63,343 nt of DNA from an uncultured Rhodospirillales bacterium (GTDB lineage: Bacteria; Pseudomonadota; Alphaproteobacteria; Azospirillales; Azospirillaceae). The translations under genes and the position numbers were made by a program. Of the stretch, positions 34,010-43,836 are shown piece by piece. Position 1 is the first letter of the stretch, and each line of letters starts with the position of its first letter. The DNA is taken from positions 1 through 63,343 of the forward strand of contig CAIYNU010000052.1 in assembly GCA_903927615.1 (NCBI GenBank). Reading direction: 5' to 3'. A model generated the notes under the pieces. It was given only the letters and a program-made list of their open reading frames with translations, was not told the origin of the DNA and did not search any database.

Positions 34010-36157
34010 ATGGCCGAGCTTCTCGTCGAACTCTTCTCCGAGGACATTCCGGCCCGCATGCAGGTGCGGGCTGCCGACGACCTCAAACGACTGGTCACCG
34101 ACAAGCTGGCGGCGGCCGGATTGGGGTTTGCCTCGGTCCAGGTTCAGTCGACGCCGCGTCGGCTGACCTTGGTGGTGGATGGCTTGCCGTTGGCGCAGCC
34201 CGACGTCCGGGAAGAACGGCGCGGGCCGCGGGTCGGGGCGCCCGAGGCGGCGGTGCAGGGCTTTCTGAAAGGGGCCGGTCTTGCTTCGCTCGACGGATGT
34301 GAGCAGCGTGATACCGGGAAGGGAGTGTTCTGGTTTGCGGTGATCGAAAAGCCTGGACAGGCGACGGCCCAAGTGCTGCCCGGTCTGATTGAGGCGGCCA
34401 TCCGGGAACTGGTCTGGCCCAAGTCCATGCGCTGGGCCGATACCAGTTTCCGGTGGGTGCGGCCCTTGCACTCGATCATCGCCCTCTTCGATGGCCAGAT
34501 TGTGGCCGGCGGCCTGACCGTCGCGACCCGGGAGGCGCCGCCTCGCACCGACGCAGACGCCAACATCTGCCTGGCGGGCGAGCTTGCCGCGACCCGGTTG
34601 ACCTTCGGTGCCGGAACCCGCGGTCATCGTTTTTTGGCGCCCGCCGGCGTGACGGTGACGTCGTTTGCGGACTACCGGGAAAAGCTGGCGGCGGCCTACG
34701 TGTTGCTCGACCGGGAGGCACGCAAGGCCCGGATCGTGACCGAATCGACGCGCCTGGTGGCCGCCGAGGGCCTGAGCGTGGCGCCCGATGACGCCTTGCT
34801 GGAAGAAGTGGCCGGCTTGGTGGAATGGCCGGTGGTGCTGTTGGGCACCATCGATCCCCAGTTCATGGACGTGCCCGCCGAAGTGCTGATCACCTCGATG
34901 CGCACCCATCAAAAGTATTTTGCCACTCTGAGTCCGGACGGGGCCCTGGGACCACGCTTTATCGTGGTGGCGAACATGGTCACCGACGACGGCGGCGCCG
35001 CCGTGGTTGCGGGCAATCAACGGGTGTTACGGGCGCGGTTGAGCGACGCGCGGTTCTTCTGGGACCAGGACCGGAAGACGCGGCTTGATGATCGGGTTGC
35101 GGCGCTGAAGGCCATAACCTTCCATGCCCGGCTGGGCACCGTTCACGACAAGGGGGAGCGGCTGGTCGAATTGGCGGGGGCTCTGGCGCCGCTGATTCCC
35201 GGGGCCGACGCCGGTCTGGCCCGGCGTGCCGCAATCTTGGGTAAAGCCGATCTCACCACCGGCATGGTGGGCGAATTTCCCGAATTGCAGGGCGTGATGG
35301 GGCGTTACTACGCCTTGCATGACGGTGAGGACGGCGCGGTGGCGCAGGCGATCGCCGAACATTACAAACCGCTCGGCCCTACCGACGGCTGTCCGACCGC
35401 TCCGAACAGCGTCGCGGTGGCGCTGGCGGACAAACTCGATGGCCTGGTGGGATTCTTCGCCATTGACGAGAAGCCAACTGGCTCCAGAGATCCTTATGCG
35501 CTTCGCCGGGCCGCACTCGGGATCATTCGGCTGGTGCTGGAAAACCGGCTGCGGCTGGCGTTGCGCGCCTTGTTCCTTCAAGCTCATGCCGGTTACCGGG
35601 TGGCCGGACTGGCGGCGGCCGATGTTGTGGCGAGCCAGTTGCTGGAGTTTTTCGCGGACCGGCTGAAGGTGGTTCTGCGTGACCGCGGTGTTCGCCATGA
35701 CCTGATCGACGCGGTGTTTGCGTTGGGCGGCGAGGACGATTTGGTGCGCTTGCTGGCTCGAGTCGAGGCGCTGGGGGCGTTTTTGGCCACCGACGACGGG
35801 TCAAACCTGCTGGTCGCCTATCGTCGGGCCGCCAACATCGTGCGAATCGAAGAAAAGAAAGACGGTGTCACCTATGACGGCGCGCCGGACGCGGAACTGC
35901 TGGTTGAGGACGAAGAACGGGCACTGAAGGCCGCGCTTCTGACGGTGGACGACGCGGTGAGGACGAAGCTGGTTGGGGAAGACTTTGCGGGCGCCATGAC
36001 CGAACTGGCGCGCTTGCGGGCGCCGGTGGACGCCTTCTTCAACAAAGTGACCGTCAATAGCGAGGATCGTCGGCGACGAGAGAATCGTTTGAGGTTGCTG
36101 ACCCAAATCAGGGCGACCATGAACGGTATTGCAGATTTTTCCCGGATCGAGGGCTGA
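34010..36157 (+). CDS. glyS: Glycyl-tRNA synthetase beta subunit
   Basis: A 715-residue partner of GlyQ that supplies tRNA binding, including a C-terminal anticodon-binding (DALR-like) domain. It opens with [17 protein letters not shown] and has [19 protein letters not shown] and [19 protein letters not shown], all characteristic of the family. GGACGGAG lies upstream of the ATG. Expected full length. ppdK follows after ~65 bases, the usual order in Rhodospirillales. Confidence 0.97.
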   Translation: MAELLVELFSEDIPARMQVRAADDLKRLVTDKLAAAGLGFASVQVQSTPRRLTLVVDGLPLAQPDVREERRGPRVGAPEAAVQGFLKGAGLASLDGCEQRDTGKGVFWFAVIEKPGQATAQVLPGLIEAAIRELVWPKSMRWADTSFRWVRPLHSIIALFDGQIVAGGLTVATREAPPRTDADANICLAGELAATRLTFGAGTRGHRFLAPAGVTVTSFADYREKLAAAYVLLDREARKARIVTESTRLVAAEGLSVAPDDALLEEVAGLVEWPVVLLGTIDPQFMDVPAEVLITSMRTHQKYFATLSPDGALGPRFIVVANMVTDDGGAAVVAGNQRVLRARLSDARFFWDQDRKTRLDDRVAALKAITFHARLGTVHDKGERLVELAGALAPLIPGADAGLARRAAILGKADLTTGMVGEFPELQGVMGRYYALHDGEDGAVAQAIAEHYKPLGPTDGCPTAPNSVAVALADKLDGLVGFFAIDEKPTGSRDPYALRRAALGIIRLVLENRLRLALRALFLQAHAGYRVAGLAAADVVASQLLEFFADRLKVVLRDRGVRHDLIDAVFALGGEDDLVRLLARVEALGAFLATDDGSNLLVAYRRAANIVRIEEKKDGVTYDGAPDAELLVEDEERALKAALLTVDDAVRTKLVGEDFAGAMTELARLRAPVDAFFNKVTVNSEDRRRRENRLRLLTQIRATMNGIADFSRIEG

Positions 36158-36223
36158 ACGCCGGAGATCGGGCGACGCGCCGTCCGGGTCCATCCGGCGG
36201 CGGATGTGACGCTTCGAGGAGCG

Positions 36224-38917
36224 ATGGATACGATGAGCAGCCAGGGCAACACCAAGTGGGTCTATGGTTTCGGAGACGGTACCGCCGAGGGAAGTGCCGC
36301 CATGAAAAACCTGTTGGGTGGCAAGGGGGCCAATCTGGCCGAAATGAGCAGCCTGGGGCTGCCGGTGCCCCCTGGTTTTACCATTACCACAGACGTCTGC
36401 ACCTATTATTACGCCCATGACCAGAAGTATCCGGTCGAACTCGAGGCTGCGGTGGCGACCGCGCTGGCTGAAGTTGAAGCCAGGGTTGGTGCGCGTTTTG
36501 GTGATGTGACCAACCCTTTGCTGGTGTCGGTGCGTTCGGGTTCGCGCGCCTCAATGCCGGGGATGATGGATACGGTTCTCAATCTGGGCCTGAATGACCA
36601 GACGGTGGAAGGCCTGATCGCGCGCAGCGGCGATTCGCGCTTTGCTTATGACAGCTATCGCCGCTTCATTCAGATGTATGGCAACGTGGTATTGGGTGTC
36701 GACCACCATCTGTTTGAAGAAATACTGGAAGATTTCAAGCACCAGCATCGGCGATCGTTGGATACCGATATGACCCCCGAGGACTGGCGGGCGGTGATTG
36801 CCGGCTATCAGGAGATGGTGGAGCGCGAGTTGGGAGCGCCCTTTCCTCAGGATGTTGGCCAGCAATTGTGGGGAGCGATCGGCGCGGTGTTTGGTTCCTG
36901 GATGAATTCCCGGGCGATTACGTATCGGCGTCTGCACGACATCCCGGGCGACTGGGGGACTGCGGTCAATGTTCAGGCGATGGTGTTCGGCAACATGGGT
37001 CAAGACTGCGCCACCGGCGTTGCCTTTACCCGTAATCCGTCTACCGGGGAAAATGCCTTTTATGGTGAGTATCTGGTCAATGCCCAAGGCGAGGATGTGG
37101 TCGCGGGCATCCGGACGCCCCAACACCTGACGATTGCGGGAAAGGTGGCGAATCATTCGGATTTGCCGTCCATGGAAGAGGTCATGCCCGAATTGTTTGT
37201 TCAGCTTGATCAGGTTAGGGATAAGCTGGAGCGGCACTACCGGGATATGCAGGATATCGAATTTACGGTGCAGCAGAGCAAGCTCTACATGCTCCAGACC
37301 CGCACCGGGAAGCGCACGGCACCGGCGGCGCTGAAAATTGCGGTGGACATGGTCGAGGAAGGGCTGATTACCAAAGCCGAGGCGGTTCAGCGCATCGAAC
37401 CGGCGTCTCTTGACCAGTTGTTGCATCCGACCCTGGATCCGAAGGCACCGCGTAGGGTGGTGTCGCGTGGTTTGCCGGCGTCGCCCGGTGCCGCCTCGGG
37501 CAAGGTGGTGTTCACCGCCGAAGAGGCGGTTGCCCAGGCTGGCCTGGGGGAGGCGGTGATTCTGGTTCGAATTGAGACCAGTCCCGAGGATATTCATGGT
37601 ATGGCAGTGGCGCGGGGTATTCTAACAACCCGTGGCGGCATGACCAGCCATGCGGCAGTGGTGGCGCGCGGTATGGGTCGGGCCTGTGTGGCCGGCGCCG
37701 GTGAATTGCGAGTGGACTACAAGAGTCAGCAGATACTGGTGGGGCACAACCGTATCCGTGCCGGCGAAATCATCACCATTGATGGTTCAACGGGCGAGAT
37801 TATGCTGGGTGAGGTGCCGACGATACAGCCCGAACTCTCGGGTGATTTTGCGCGACTGATGGAGTGGGCCGATGGGTTGCGGCGGCTGCGGGTGCGGGCC
37901 AACGCCGAGACCCCGCTGGACGCCCGCACCGCCCGTCGCTTTGGCGCCGAGGGCATCGGTCTGTGCCGGACCGAGCATATGTTCTTCGACGCCGAGCGTA
38001 TCGTTGCGGTGCGCGAGATGATACTGGCGGAAAACGAAGCCGGACGGCGTGCGGCGCTGGCCAAGATTCTGCCGATGCAGCAAAAGGATTTCGTCGAGCT
38101 GTTCCGGATCATGGAGGGGTTGCCGGTCACGATCCGGTTGCTGGACCCGCCGCTTCATGAGTTCCTGCCGAACAGTGAAGATGAAATGGACGAGGTGGCG
38201 CGGGCTGCCGGCACCGACTCGCTGAAGGTGCGTCAACGGGCGCTCCAACTCCACGAAGCCAACCCGATGCTTGGGCATCGCGGCTGTCGGTTGGGGATCA
38301 CCTATCCGGAAATCTACGAAATGCAGGTTCGCGCCATCTTTCAGGCTGCGGTGGAAGTGACGCGGACCGGCGGGCAGCCGGTGACACCGGAAATCATGGT
38401 GCCGCTTATTCTGTCCCGCCGGGAATTGGAAATCTTTAAGCAATTGATCGATCGGGTGGCCGCCGAGACCATCGCCGCGCTCGGCGTCGAACTCACCTAC
38501 ATGGTGGGCACCATGATTGAATTGCCGCGGGCGGCGCTGCGGGCGGCCGAGATCGCCGAGCAGGCGGAGTTCTTCAGCTTTGGCACCAACGACCTGACTC
38601 AAACGACGCTGGGAATCAGTCGTGACGATGCCGGCAGTTTTCTTCCCGACTATCGGCGTTTGGGGGTGTTCGAACAGGACCCGTTTGCGACGTTGGACGC
38701 GGAAGGTGTGGGTGAACTGATCGCGCTTGCGGTGGAGCGTGGTCGCGGCACCCGGCCCACCCTGAAGCTTGGCATTTGTGGGGAGCATGGGGGGGATCCG
38801 GCCTCGGTCCATTTCTGCGAAAGGGTTGGCCTCGACTACGTGTCGTGCTCCCCCTACCGGGTGCCGATCGCCCGGTTAGCCGCGGCCCAGGCGGCCTTGG
38901 CCAATACGGCGGCTTGA
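36224..38917 (+). CDS. ppdK: Pyruvate, phosphate dikinase
   Basis: About 897 residues. The enzyme interconverts pyruvate, ATP and phosphate with PEP, AMP and pyrophosphate, linking glycolysis to gluconeogenesis. The N-terminal nucleotide-binding domain has LLGGKGANLAEM and RSGSRASMPGMMDTVLN. The phospho-His domain has GGMTSHAAVVARGMGRACV. The C-terminal PEP/pyruvate barrel has TEHMFF and SFGTNDLTQTTLG. The start at 36224 or 36233 cannot be separated; GAGGAG lies just before the first. Full-length. Confidence 0.96.
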   Translation: MDTMSSQGNTKWVYGFGDGTAEGSAAMKNLLGGKGANLAEMSSLGLPVPPGFTITTDVCTYYYAHDQKYPVELEAAVATALAEVEARVGARFGDVTNPLLVSVRSGSRASMPGMMDTVLNLGLNDQTVEGLIARSGDSRFAYDSYRRFIQMYGNVVLGVDHHLFEEILEDFKHQHRRSLDTDMTPEDWRAVIAGYQEMVERELGAPFPQDVGQQLWGAIGAVFGSWMNSRAITYRRLHDIPGDWGTAVNVQAMVFGNMGQDCATGVAFTRNPSTGENAFYGEYLVNAQGEDVVAGIRTPQHLTIAGKVANHSDLPSMEEVMPELFVQLDQVRDKLERHYRDMQDIEFTVQQSKLYMLQTRTGKRTAPAALKIAVDMVEEGLITKAEAVQRIEPASLDQLLHPTLDPKAPRRVVSRGLPASPGAASGKVVFTAEEAVAQAGLGEAVILVRIETSPEDIHGMAVARGILTTRGGMTSHAAVVARGMGRACVAGAGELRVDYKSQQILVGHNRIRAGEIITIDGSTGEIMLGEVPTIQPELSGDFARLMEWADGLRRLRVRANAETPLDARTARRFGAEGIGLCRTEHMFFDAERIVAVREMILAENEAGRRAALAKILPMQQKDFVELFRIMEGLPVTIRLLDPPLHEFLPNSEDEMDEVARAAGTDSLKVRQRALQLHEANPMLGHRGCRLGITYPEIYEMQVRAIFQAAVEVTRTGGQPVTPEIMVPLILSRRELEIFKQLIDRVAAETIAALGVELTYMVGTMIELPRAALRAAEIAEQAEFFSFGTNDLTQTTLGISRDDAGSFLPDYRRLGVFEQDPFATLDAEGVGELIALAVERGRGTRPTLKLGICGEHGGDPASVHFCERVGLDYVSCSPYRVPIARLAAAQAALANTAA

Positions 38918-38937
38918 TGGGGAGGCTTCCGACCGGC

Positions 38938-38965
38938 GAGCTTTGAGGGCGAGCCCTTAAAGCTC
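38938..38965 (+). terminator. Hairpin after ppdK
   Basis: GAGCTTTGAGGGC (38938-38950) pairs with GCCCTTAAAGCTC (38953-38965), 13 bp with one G-T wobble, 20 bases after the stop codon. There is no T-tract, so termination may be Rho-aided, or the hairpin may simply protect the mRNA. Confidence 0.5.
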
Positions 38966-39085
38966 CCGGAGCCAGCGTCGAGGGCCCGGCCCGGCAGGGG
39001 GGCGGGCTCCCGTACTTGGCGATAGGGTAGCCATGGGCGGCGCCGCAGGTTTGGGCCACGACAGAGGGGGCAATACCTTTTGGAG

Positions 39086-39682
39086 TTAGGTTGGAATGAG
39101 GCCGGCAATGCTGGCCTTGACCGCCGCTTGAATACGGGTCGCAACCCCCAGTTTCCGCATGGCATTGGTGATGTGGAAGTTGACCGTGCGTTCGGAGACG
39201 TTCATTAGCACGGCGATATCGGTTGAAGACTTGCCCTGGGCGGACCAGGATAGCGCCTCAATTTCCCGCTCGGTCAGGCTGACCTTGGGCGGTGGCGTTC
39301 GATTCTGGTTGGTGCGGGCGAGTCGGGCCTTGATGATCTCGACCAGCATTTCAAAATCGATGGGTTTAGTGATATAGTCATCTGCTCCCAGTCTGCGGCC
39401 CTTCAGCACATCGACTCGGTCGTTGAGCGCGGACAGAAAGACGAAGGGGATCGACGCCACCCGGTCGGTCCGGGCGCGAATCTGCTCCAGCAAATCGAAC
39501 CCTGAGGGGGGAGGCATCATGATGTCGCAAACCACCAACTGCGGATCGAAGGTTAATATTTCATTGATGGCCTTGGCGCTGACGGTGAGTCCGCGAACTT
39601 CGAATCCATGGTCCGCCAAGTCCTCGACCAGGAGGTCGAGGATACGCTGTTCGTCGTCGATGCAGAGCAATCGTGTTGCCAC
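39086..39682 (-). CDS. NarL/FixJ-type response regulator
   Basis: A 198-residue two-component regulator. The receiver (~1-120) has CIDDE, phosphoacceptor Asp in LVVCDIMMPPPSG and Lys in DDYITKPID. A LuxR-type helix-turn-helix (~133-195) has SLTEREIEALSW and VSERTVNFHITNAMRKLG. Its divergent neighbour is a membrane histidine kinase, which is the likely partner. Target genes are unknown. Confidence 0.93.
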   Translation of the reverse strand: MATRLLCIDDEQRILDLLVEDLADHGFEVRGLTVSAKAINEILTFDPQLVVCDIMMPPPSGFDLLEQIRARTDRVASIPFVFLSALNDRVDVLKGRRLGADDYITKPIDFEMLVEIIKARLARTNQNRTPPPKVSLTEREIEALSWSAQGKSSTDIAVLMNVSERTVNFHITNAMRKLGVATRIQAAVKASIAGLIPT

Positions 39683-39870
39683 AGTGGCCTCTCGCCTAAC
39701 CTGTAACCATTATTGTGCAGCTTACCAGATTTCACCCGACCTTAGCGCAATTTTCTCCCGGGTGCGAGTGCTCCGGACCCGGTGAAGGCGATCGAGTGGC
39801 CGGGGGGGCTCCCCGAGTTTGGGGGGGGGCGGTGAAATTGGAAGATGATTATGAACGAGGGTAATCGGCA

Positions 39871-40917
39871 ATGGTCAAGACTGTGGTTGGGCTCGAATGG
39901 TTCTTTGTCATCATCGCGACCGATGTCGCAATATTTTTTTTGGATATAAGCATAAGAGAAGATAATGTGTCCATTGGATTTCTTTATACGTTACCTGTAT
40001 TAATGGGATTCTTTGTAAAAGACCGAATATTGCAATCGACTATCGTCGGTATTTCAATTATGTTGATCATCATTGGTTGTTTTCTGCCATTGCCGGCGCC
40101 CGATAGTTTGCCGGTATTCGTGGCTAATCGAGTCCTCTCGGTGTTTACCGTACTGATCACCGGCATCATGGTCTATTTCCGAGTCCGGCTAGAGCAAACG
40201 CTGGGCGATGCGCTGGCGAATGAGAAGAATGCGTCGGCTACCCAGCGCGCCTTTGTTTCCATGGTTTCTCACGAATTCCGGACACCATTAACCATTATCG
40301 ATGGGGAAGCCTACCGCCTGATAAAAATTAAAGATATAATTGGCTCAGATGATATCGAAAAAAGAGCCAGCTCAATTCTTTATTCTGTAACAAGAATGAT
40401 TAATTTGATTGAAGGCGTTCTTTTTTCATCGCGGGCTCAGGAAAATAAAATTGTATTGCAATTACAACAGGTTAATCTCAATAATCTTATTTATTCAGTT
40501 TGTGATCGCCAGATGCAAGTGTCTGGGCGGCATGTTATCGAGTGCGATATTGATAAGCTACCGGTAATCATTAGGGCAGATTCGAATCTCTTAACCTATG
40601 TATTTGATAACTTATTGATTAACGCGATTAAATATTCTTCCGAGGGAACCGTCGTGACGGTCGTGGGCCATGTCGAAGGCCTTTATGCCGTGGTTGCGGT
40701 GCGTGATTGCGGGATCGGAATTCCGGCCGAGGACCTGCCCAAGCTGTTTGAACCTTATTTTCGTGCCAGCAACGCCTCCGGCTTTTCGGGCAGCGGGGTC
40801 GGACTGTATATTGTTCAAACTTTCATCAAGCTTCATGGCGGGCGGGTTACGGTGGACAGCGTAGTCGGGCAGGGTTCGGTTTTTACGGTTCATCTGCCCA
40901 TTGATGGACCGACTTGA
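39871..40917 (+). CDS. Membrane sensor histidine kinase
   Basis: A 348-residue kinase. Four predicted membrane helices fill residues ~8-110, with almost no periplasmic sensor domain, so it may sense the membrane or use a partner. The H-box is SHEFRTPLTIIDG near residue 132, the N-box DNLLINAIKYSS, then DCGIGIP (G1) and SGSGVGLYI (G2). Codon use is AT-rich in the first two-thirds. It probably phosphorylates the divergent response regulator at 39086-39682. Confidence 0.92.
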   Translation: MVKTVVGLEWFFVIIATDVAIFFLDISIREDNVSIGFLYTLPVLMGFFVKDRILQSTIVGISIMLIIIGCFLPLPAPDSLPVFVANRVLSVFTVLITGIMVYFRVRLEQTLGDALANEKNASATQRAFVSMVSHEFRTPLTIIDGEAYRLIKIKDIIGSDDIEKRASSILYSVTRMINLIEGVLFSSRAQENKIVLQLQQVNLNNLIYSVCDRQMQVSGRHVIECDIDKLPVIIRADSNLLTYVFDNLLINAIKYSSEGTVVTVVGHVEGLYAVVAVRDCGIGIPAEDLPKLFEPYFRASNASGFSGSGVGLYIVQTFIKLHGGRVTVDSVVGQGSVFTVHLPIDGPT

Positions 40918-40967
40918 CCGGCGGCGGGTCGGAGCGGCGCGTGGGACTGGCAGCAAAAGGAGCGGTA

Positions 40968-41867
40968 ATGGCGGCATCTGAACAGTGGCGGGTCGCGTTG
41001 ACGGTGACCGGAGTCGCGGCGGCGGCGGCGTTCGCCGAAGCGGTGGGCGACGGTGCGTTGGCAGTGTCGACTTTCGAGGTGTCGGAACACGGCAACGACT
41101 GGTTGGTGGAAACAACCTGGGCCGCGGAACCGGAGCGGGGGCGACTGGTGGCCAGGGTGGCGATGCTGTCCCGTGCGATGGCGATTGCCGAACCGGTGCT
41201 GACAGTGGAACCGCTGCCCGCCATCGACTGGGTTACGCGCGTTTACGAGGGCTTTCCGCCCTTGCGCGCAGGGCGCTACTTCGTTTATGGGTCCCACTTT
41301 GACGGGCGGGTGCCATCGGGGACGGTGGCGCTCAAGATTGATGCTGCCACAGCCTTCGGTACCGGCGAACATGGCTCGACCCGAGGCTGCCTGCTGGCAC
41401 TTGACCGTCTGGCCAGGCGCGGCCGGGGACGACGGCGACTCGGACAGATCCTTGATTTGGGATGTGGCTCGGGTATCCTGGCTCTGGCGGCAGCCCGAAC
41501 TTGGCGGGTACCGGTGCTGGCGGTGGACCTTGATGGAGAATCGGTGCGGGTGGCGGCGGTTAACGCCCGGATCAATGGCCTGGCCGGCTTGGTTCGAACC
41601 GGGCGCGGGGACGGCTATCGGGTGGGCGCAGCGCGCAAGCAGAGTCGCTATAGTTTGGTGCTGGCCAACATTCTGGCCCGCCCGTTAGCGCGCCTGGCGC
41701 CTGGCTTACGCCGGCACTTGGCCCCGGGCGGGGTGGCGATTCTGTCCGGGCTGCTCGCTCGGCAAGAGCGGTTGGTGCTGGCCGCGCATCGGGCACAACG
41801 ATTGGTCTTGCGTCAACGGGTGACGGTGGGGGAATGGCGTACATTGGTTGTGGCTCGACGGGGGTAA
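40968..41867 (+). CDS. prmA: Ribosomal protein L11 methyltransferase
   Basis: A 299-residue SAM-dependent methyltransferase that modifies ribosomal protein L11. The PrmA-specific block is TAFGTGEHGSTRGCL, followed by the SAM-binding motif ILDLGCGSGILALAAAR and the catalytic-region motif SLVLANILARPL. AAAGGAGC precedes the ATG at 40968; 18 open upstream codons overlap the kinase gene and are not conserved. Normal family length. The start lies 50 bases after the kinase stop. Confidence 0.94.
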   Translation: MAASEQWRVALTVTGVAAAAAFAEAVGDGALAVSTFEVSEHGNDWLVETTWAAEPERGRLVARVAMLSRAMAIAEPVLTVEPLPAIDWVTRVYEGFPPLRAGRYFVYGSHFDGRVPSGTVALKIDAATAFGTGEHGSTRGCLLALDRLARRGRGRRRLGQILDLGCGSGILALAAARTWRVPVLAVDLDGESVRVAAVNARINGLAGLVRTGRGDGYRVGAARKQSRYSLVLANILARPLARLAPGLRRHLAPGGVAILSGLLARQERLVLAAHRAQRLVLRQRVTVGEWRTLVVARRG

Positions 41868-42007
41868 CCAAGGGTCTAGATAGTTTACCGCGTACGGTTT
41901 GGTATGAATAAGGGTAATGGATCTGAGCTTTTAATCGCGATGAGACATTAGTGTTATTGGGTCGTATCATCAGGGCTGGATTGGAAGATGCGCAAGCTTG
42001 GAGGTTA

Positions 42008-42205
42008 TTAGCTTGTCAATAATTCGTGGTTCATTTTGGTCAACGTCGGGGTCTGCCAGCGGGGCATTTGGTTAGCCAAGGGGAAACAATCGCCGCTGCG
42101 GAGCAGATCTTCGTTGCTGAGGTCAAACAAACCACGCTTGAACACGGCGCGACGGTCGTTGCAGACGACGGTCGGCCATCCTGGAGTCAATATGGGCGGA
42201 CCCAT
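42008..42205 (-). CDS. Possible small gene or gene remnant
   Basis: A 65-codon minus-strand frame inside the 366-base gap (41868-42233). From about codon 14 on, third positions are mostly G or C, as in coding DNA of this genome, and the peptide looks natural (RRAVFKRGLFDLSNEDLLR, then FPLANQMPRW). I cannot assign a family. It could be a short gene or the tail of a decayed one. The remaining gap is AT-rich with no other feature. Confidence 0.35.
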   Translation of the reverse strand: MGPPILTPGWPTVVCNDRRAVFKRGLFDLSNEDLLRSGDCFPLANQMPRWQTPTLTKMNHELLTS

Positions 42206-42233
42206 GCCGGGTTCGCCGGGAGAACATAAGAGT

Positions 42234-42449
42234 ATGACCGCACGTCACCCCGTTGCTGTTGGCGACCAGTTCATTCGCACCGGACAGCCGCATAAGGTTT
42301 ATGTCGTGACCCGTATCGACGAACGGCCCCATCATCCACCCCATGCCCGGTTGACGGCGTCGACACCCAGCGGGGACCAGATCACCATCGCCGTGGGGAC
42401 GTTGACAGACCGCCGCTACTTCATGCCTGCTCCGGCGGCGGTAGGGTGA
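42234..42449 (+). CDS. Small conserved hypothetical protein
   Basis: A 71-residue protein with the feel of a compact beta-barrel: VGDQFIRTGQPHKVYVVTRI, then PPHARLTAS and TIAVGTLTDRRYF. Similar short proteins occur in Rhodospirillales, without known function (recollection, not a search). The ATG at 42234 has a weak GGAGA upstream. The open frame extends upstream to 42036, but that part shows no such pattern. Confidence 0.6.
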   Translation: MTARHPVAVGDQFIRTGQPHKVYVVTRIDERPHHPPHARLTASTPSGDQITIAVGTLTDRRYFMPAPAAVG

Positions 42450-42555
42450 GGGCGTTTGCCTGAATAAAACGGTTTAGCCGGGCTGGCAACCGTGATGGTT
42501 GGCGGAAACCGGAGTCGTGGCCAGCCGTAGGGCGAACGCCGAAGGAGAGTTGCGC

Positions 42556-43272
42556 GTGTCGGAAAAGTGGGTATGGCGATGGACCGCCGGTATCGGTCTC
42601 GCATTGATTATCTTCCCGGGTATTGATCTGTTTGTGTCCCGGCAGTTTTTTCTGAGCGATGTGGCCGATCGCTCGGCTAACTTTGTTTTGGCGAGTGTGC
42701 CCGCGGCAATTTTCGGGCATGAAGTGGTAATGCGCACGTTTCAAACCCTCGCTGTGGTTTTGGTTTTAGGACTGCTGTATTGTAGCGTCAGGCTTCGCCG
42801 TTTGTTTGATCTCGGCGCGATGCAGTGGCTGTTTCTGGCGCTGGCGCTGGCCATTGGTCCCGGTTTGGTCGCTAATGTTTTGTTTAAAGAAACCTGGGAT
42901 CGTGCTCGGCCGTTCCAAATCGAGGAGTTTGGCGGGCCACTGGAATTTACCCCTCCACTCGTTCTCAGCAACCAGTGTCATCACAATTGCTCATTCGTGT
43001 CGGGGGACGCCGCTGCGGGTTTCTTTTTGCATTCATTCGCTTATGTCGCGCAGCGACGGCGGCGAATGATTTTTTATGGTGGCTTGGGCGTCGGATTATT
43101 GGTGGGGTTGATGCGGATTGCGCAAGGGGCCCATTTTTTGAGTGATGTTCTTTACGCCGGCGCTTTTATGGTTGCGACGACTGCTGCGGTTCATGCGTTG
43201 CTTTATGGTCGGGCCGCCACTGCGGACTGGTGGCGCCGTCATATTCTGCGTTCCTGCCGCTCAGATCCGTAA
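42556..43272 (+). CDS. PAP2-superfamily lipid phosphatase
   Basis: A 238-residue inner-membrane phosphatase with about six helices. The three PAP2 motifs are KETWDRARP, CSFVSGDAA (the usual PSGH has Asp in place of His) and RIAQGAHFLSDV with the catalytic His and Asp. The SGD variant is known in LpxE-like enzymes. Likely substrates are lipid A, undecaprenyl or phosphatidylglycerol phosphates. The GTG start at 42556 follows AAGGAGAG at good spacing. Confidence 0.88.
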   Translation: MSEKWVWRWTAGIGLALIIFPGIDLFVSRQFFLSDVADRSANFVLASVPAAIFGHEVVMRTFQTLAVVLVLGLLYCSVRLRRLFDLGAMQWLFLALALAIGPGLVANVLFKETWDRARPFQIEEFGGPLEFTPPLVLSNQCHHNCSFVSGDAAAGFFLHSFAYVAQRRRRMIFYGGLGVGLLVGLMRIAQGAHFLSDVLYAGAFMVATTAAVHALLYGRAATADWWRRHILRSCRSDP

Positions 43273-43383
43273 TGGGCTTTAGGAGCCTGTACGCTCCGTT
43301 TGCGCAGGGTGGCCTGTTCTGATAATCAGGGAGAGGGGGACGGCGTCAGTCGGTCCGCCGGCGACGCTTGGGCGTGACCGGCG

Positions 43384-43830
43384 ATGAAAAAGGGGGCACC
43401 GATGGTGATCTGGGGCAAGGCGTTACGCCGGCACGGTTCGCGGGCGCGGCATTTTTTGGGGATTCTGATTGTCGGCATGCTGGCGGGATTGAGCCTGCCG
43501 GGGGCCAAGGCCAATGCGCATGCCATCATCGTGTCTTCGGAACCGGCCTCGGGAACCGTGGTGACGGGCCCGGATGTCGCATTTGTGCTCCATTTTAACA
43601 GCCGGATCGACCACCAGCGCTCGCGGTTGATGCTCAAGCAGCCGGACGGCACCGCCACACCGGTGCCGGTGGCTCCTCCGGAGGCGGACCAAACGGTCAT
43701 GACGGCTCGGGTTGTCGGGTTGATTCAAGGCGCGTACAGCCTGCACTGGCAAGTTTTGTCAATCGACGGACATTTAACCCGAGGCGACATTCCCTTCACG
43801 GTAGGTCCCGCGACCGCTGGCAGGCGATAG
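43384..43830 (+). CDS. copC: CopC-family periplasmic copper-binding protein
   Basis: A 148-residue exported protein. After a long signal peptide (~1-46, ending NAHA) the mature protein would begin with His, the usual N-terminal Cu(II) ligand of CopC. It continues with SSEPASGTVV and ends with a second conserved His in SIDGHLTRGDIPF. It lies 6 bases before copD, so the two are an operon. Copper uptake or handling is the family role. ATG 43402 is an alternative start. Confidence 0.9.
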   Translation: MKKGAPMVIWGKALRRHGSRARHFLGILIVGMLAGLSLPGAKANAHAIIVSSEPASGTVVTGPDVAFVLHFNSRIDHQRSRLMLKQPDGTATPVPVAPPEADQTVMTARVVGLIQGAYSLHWQVLSIDGHLTRGDIPFTVGPATAGRR

Positions 43831-43836
43831 ACGGCC

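Noticed and set aside
36551-38812. Two long minus-strand ORFs opposite ppdK
   Set aside because: Mirror frames of a highly conserved enzyme gene.
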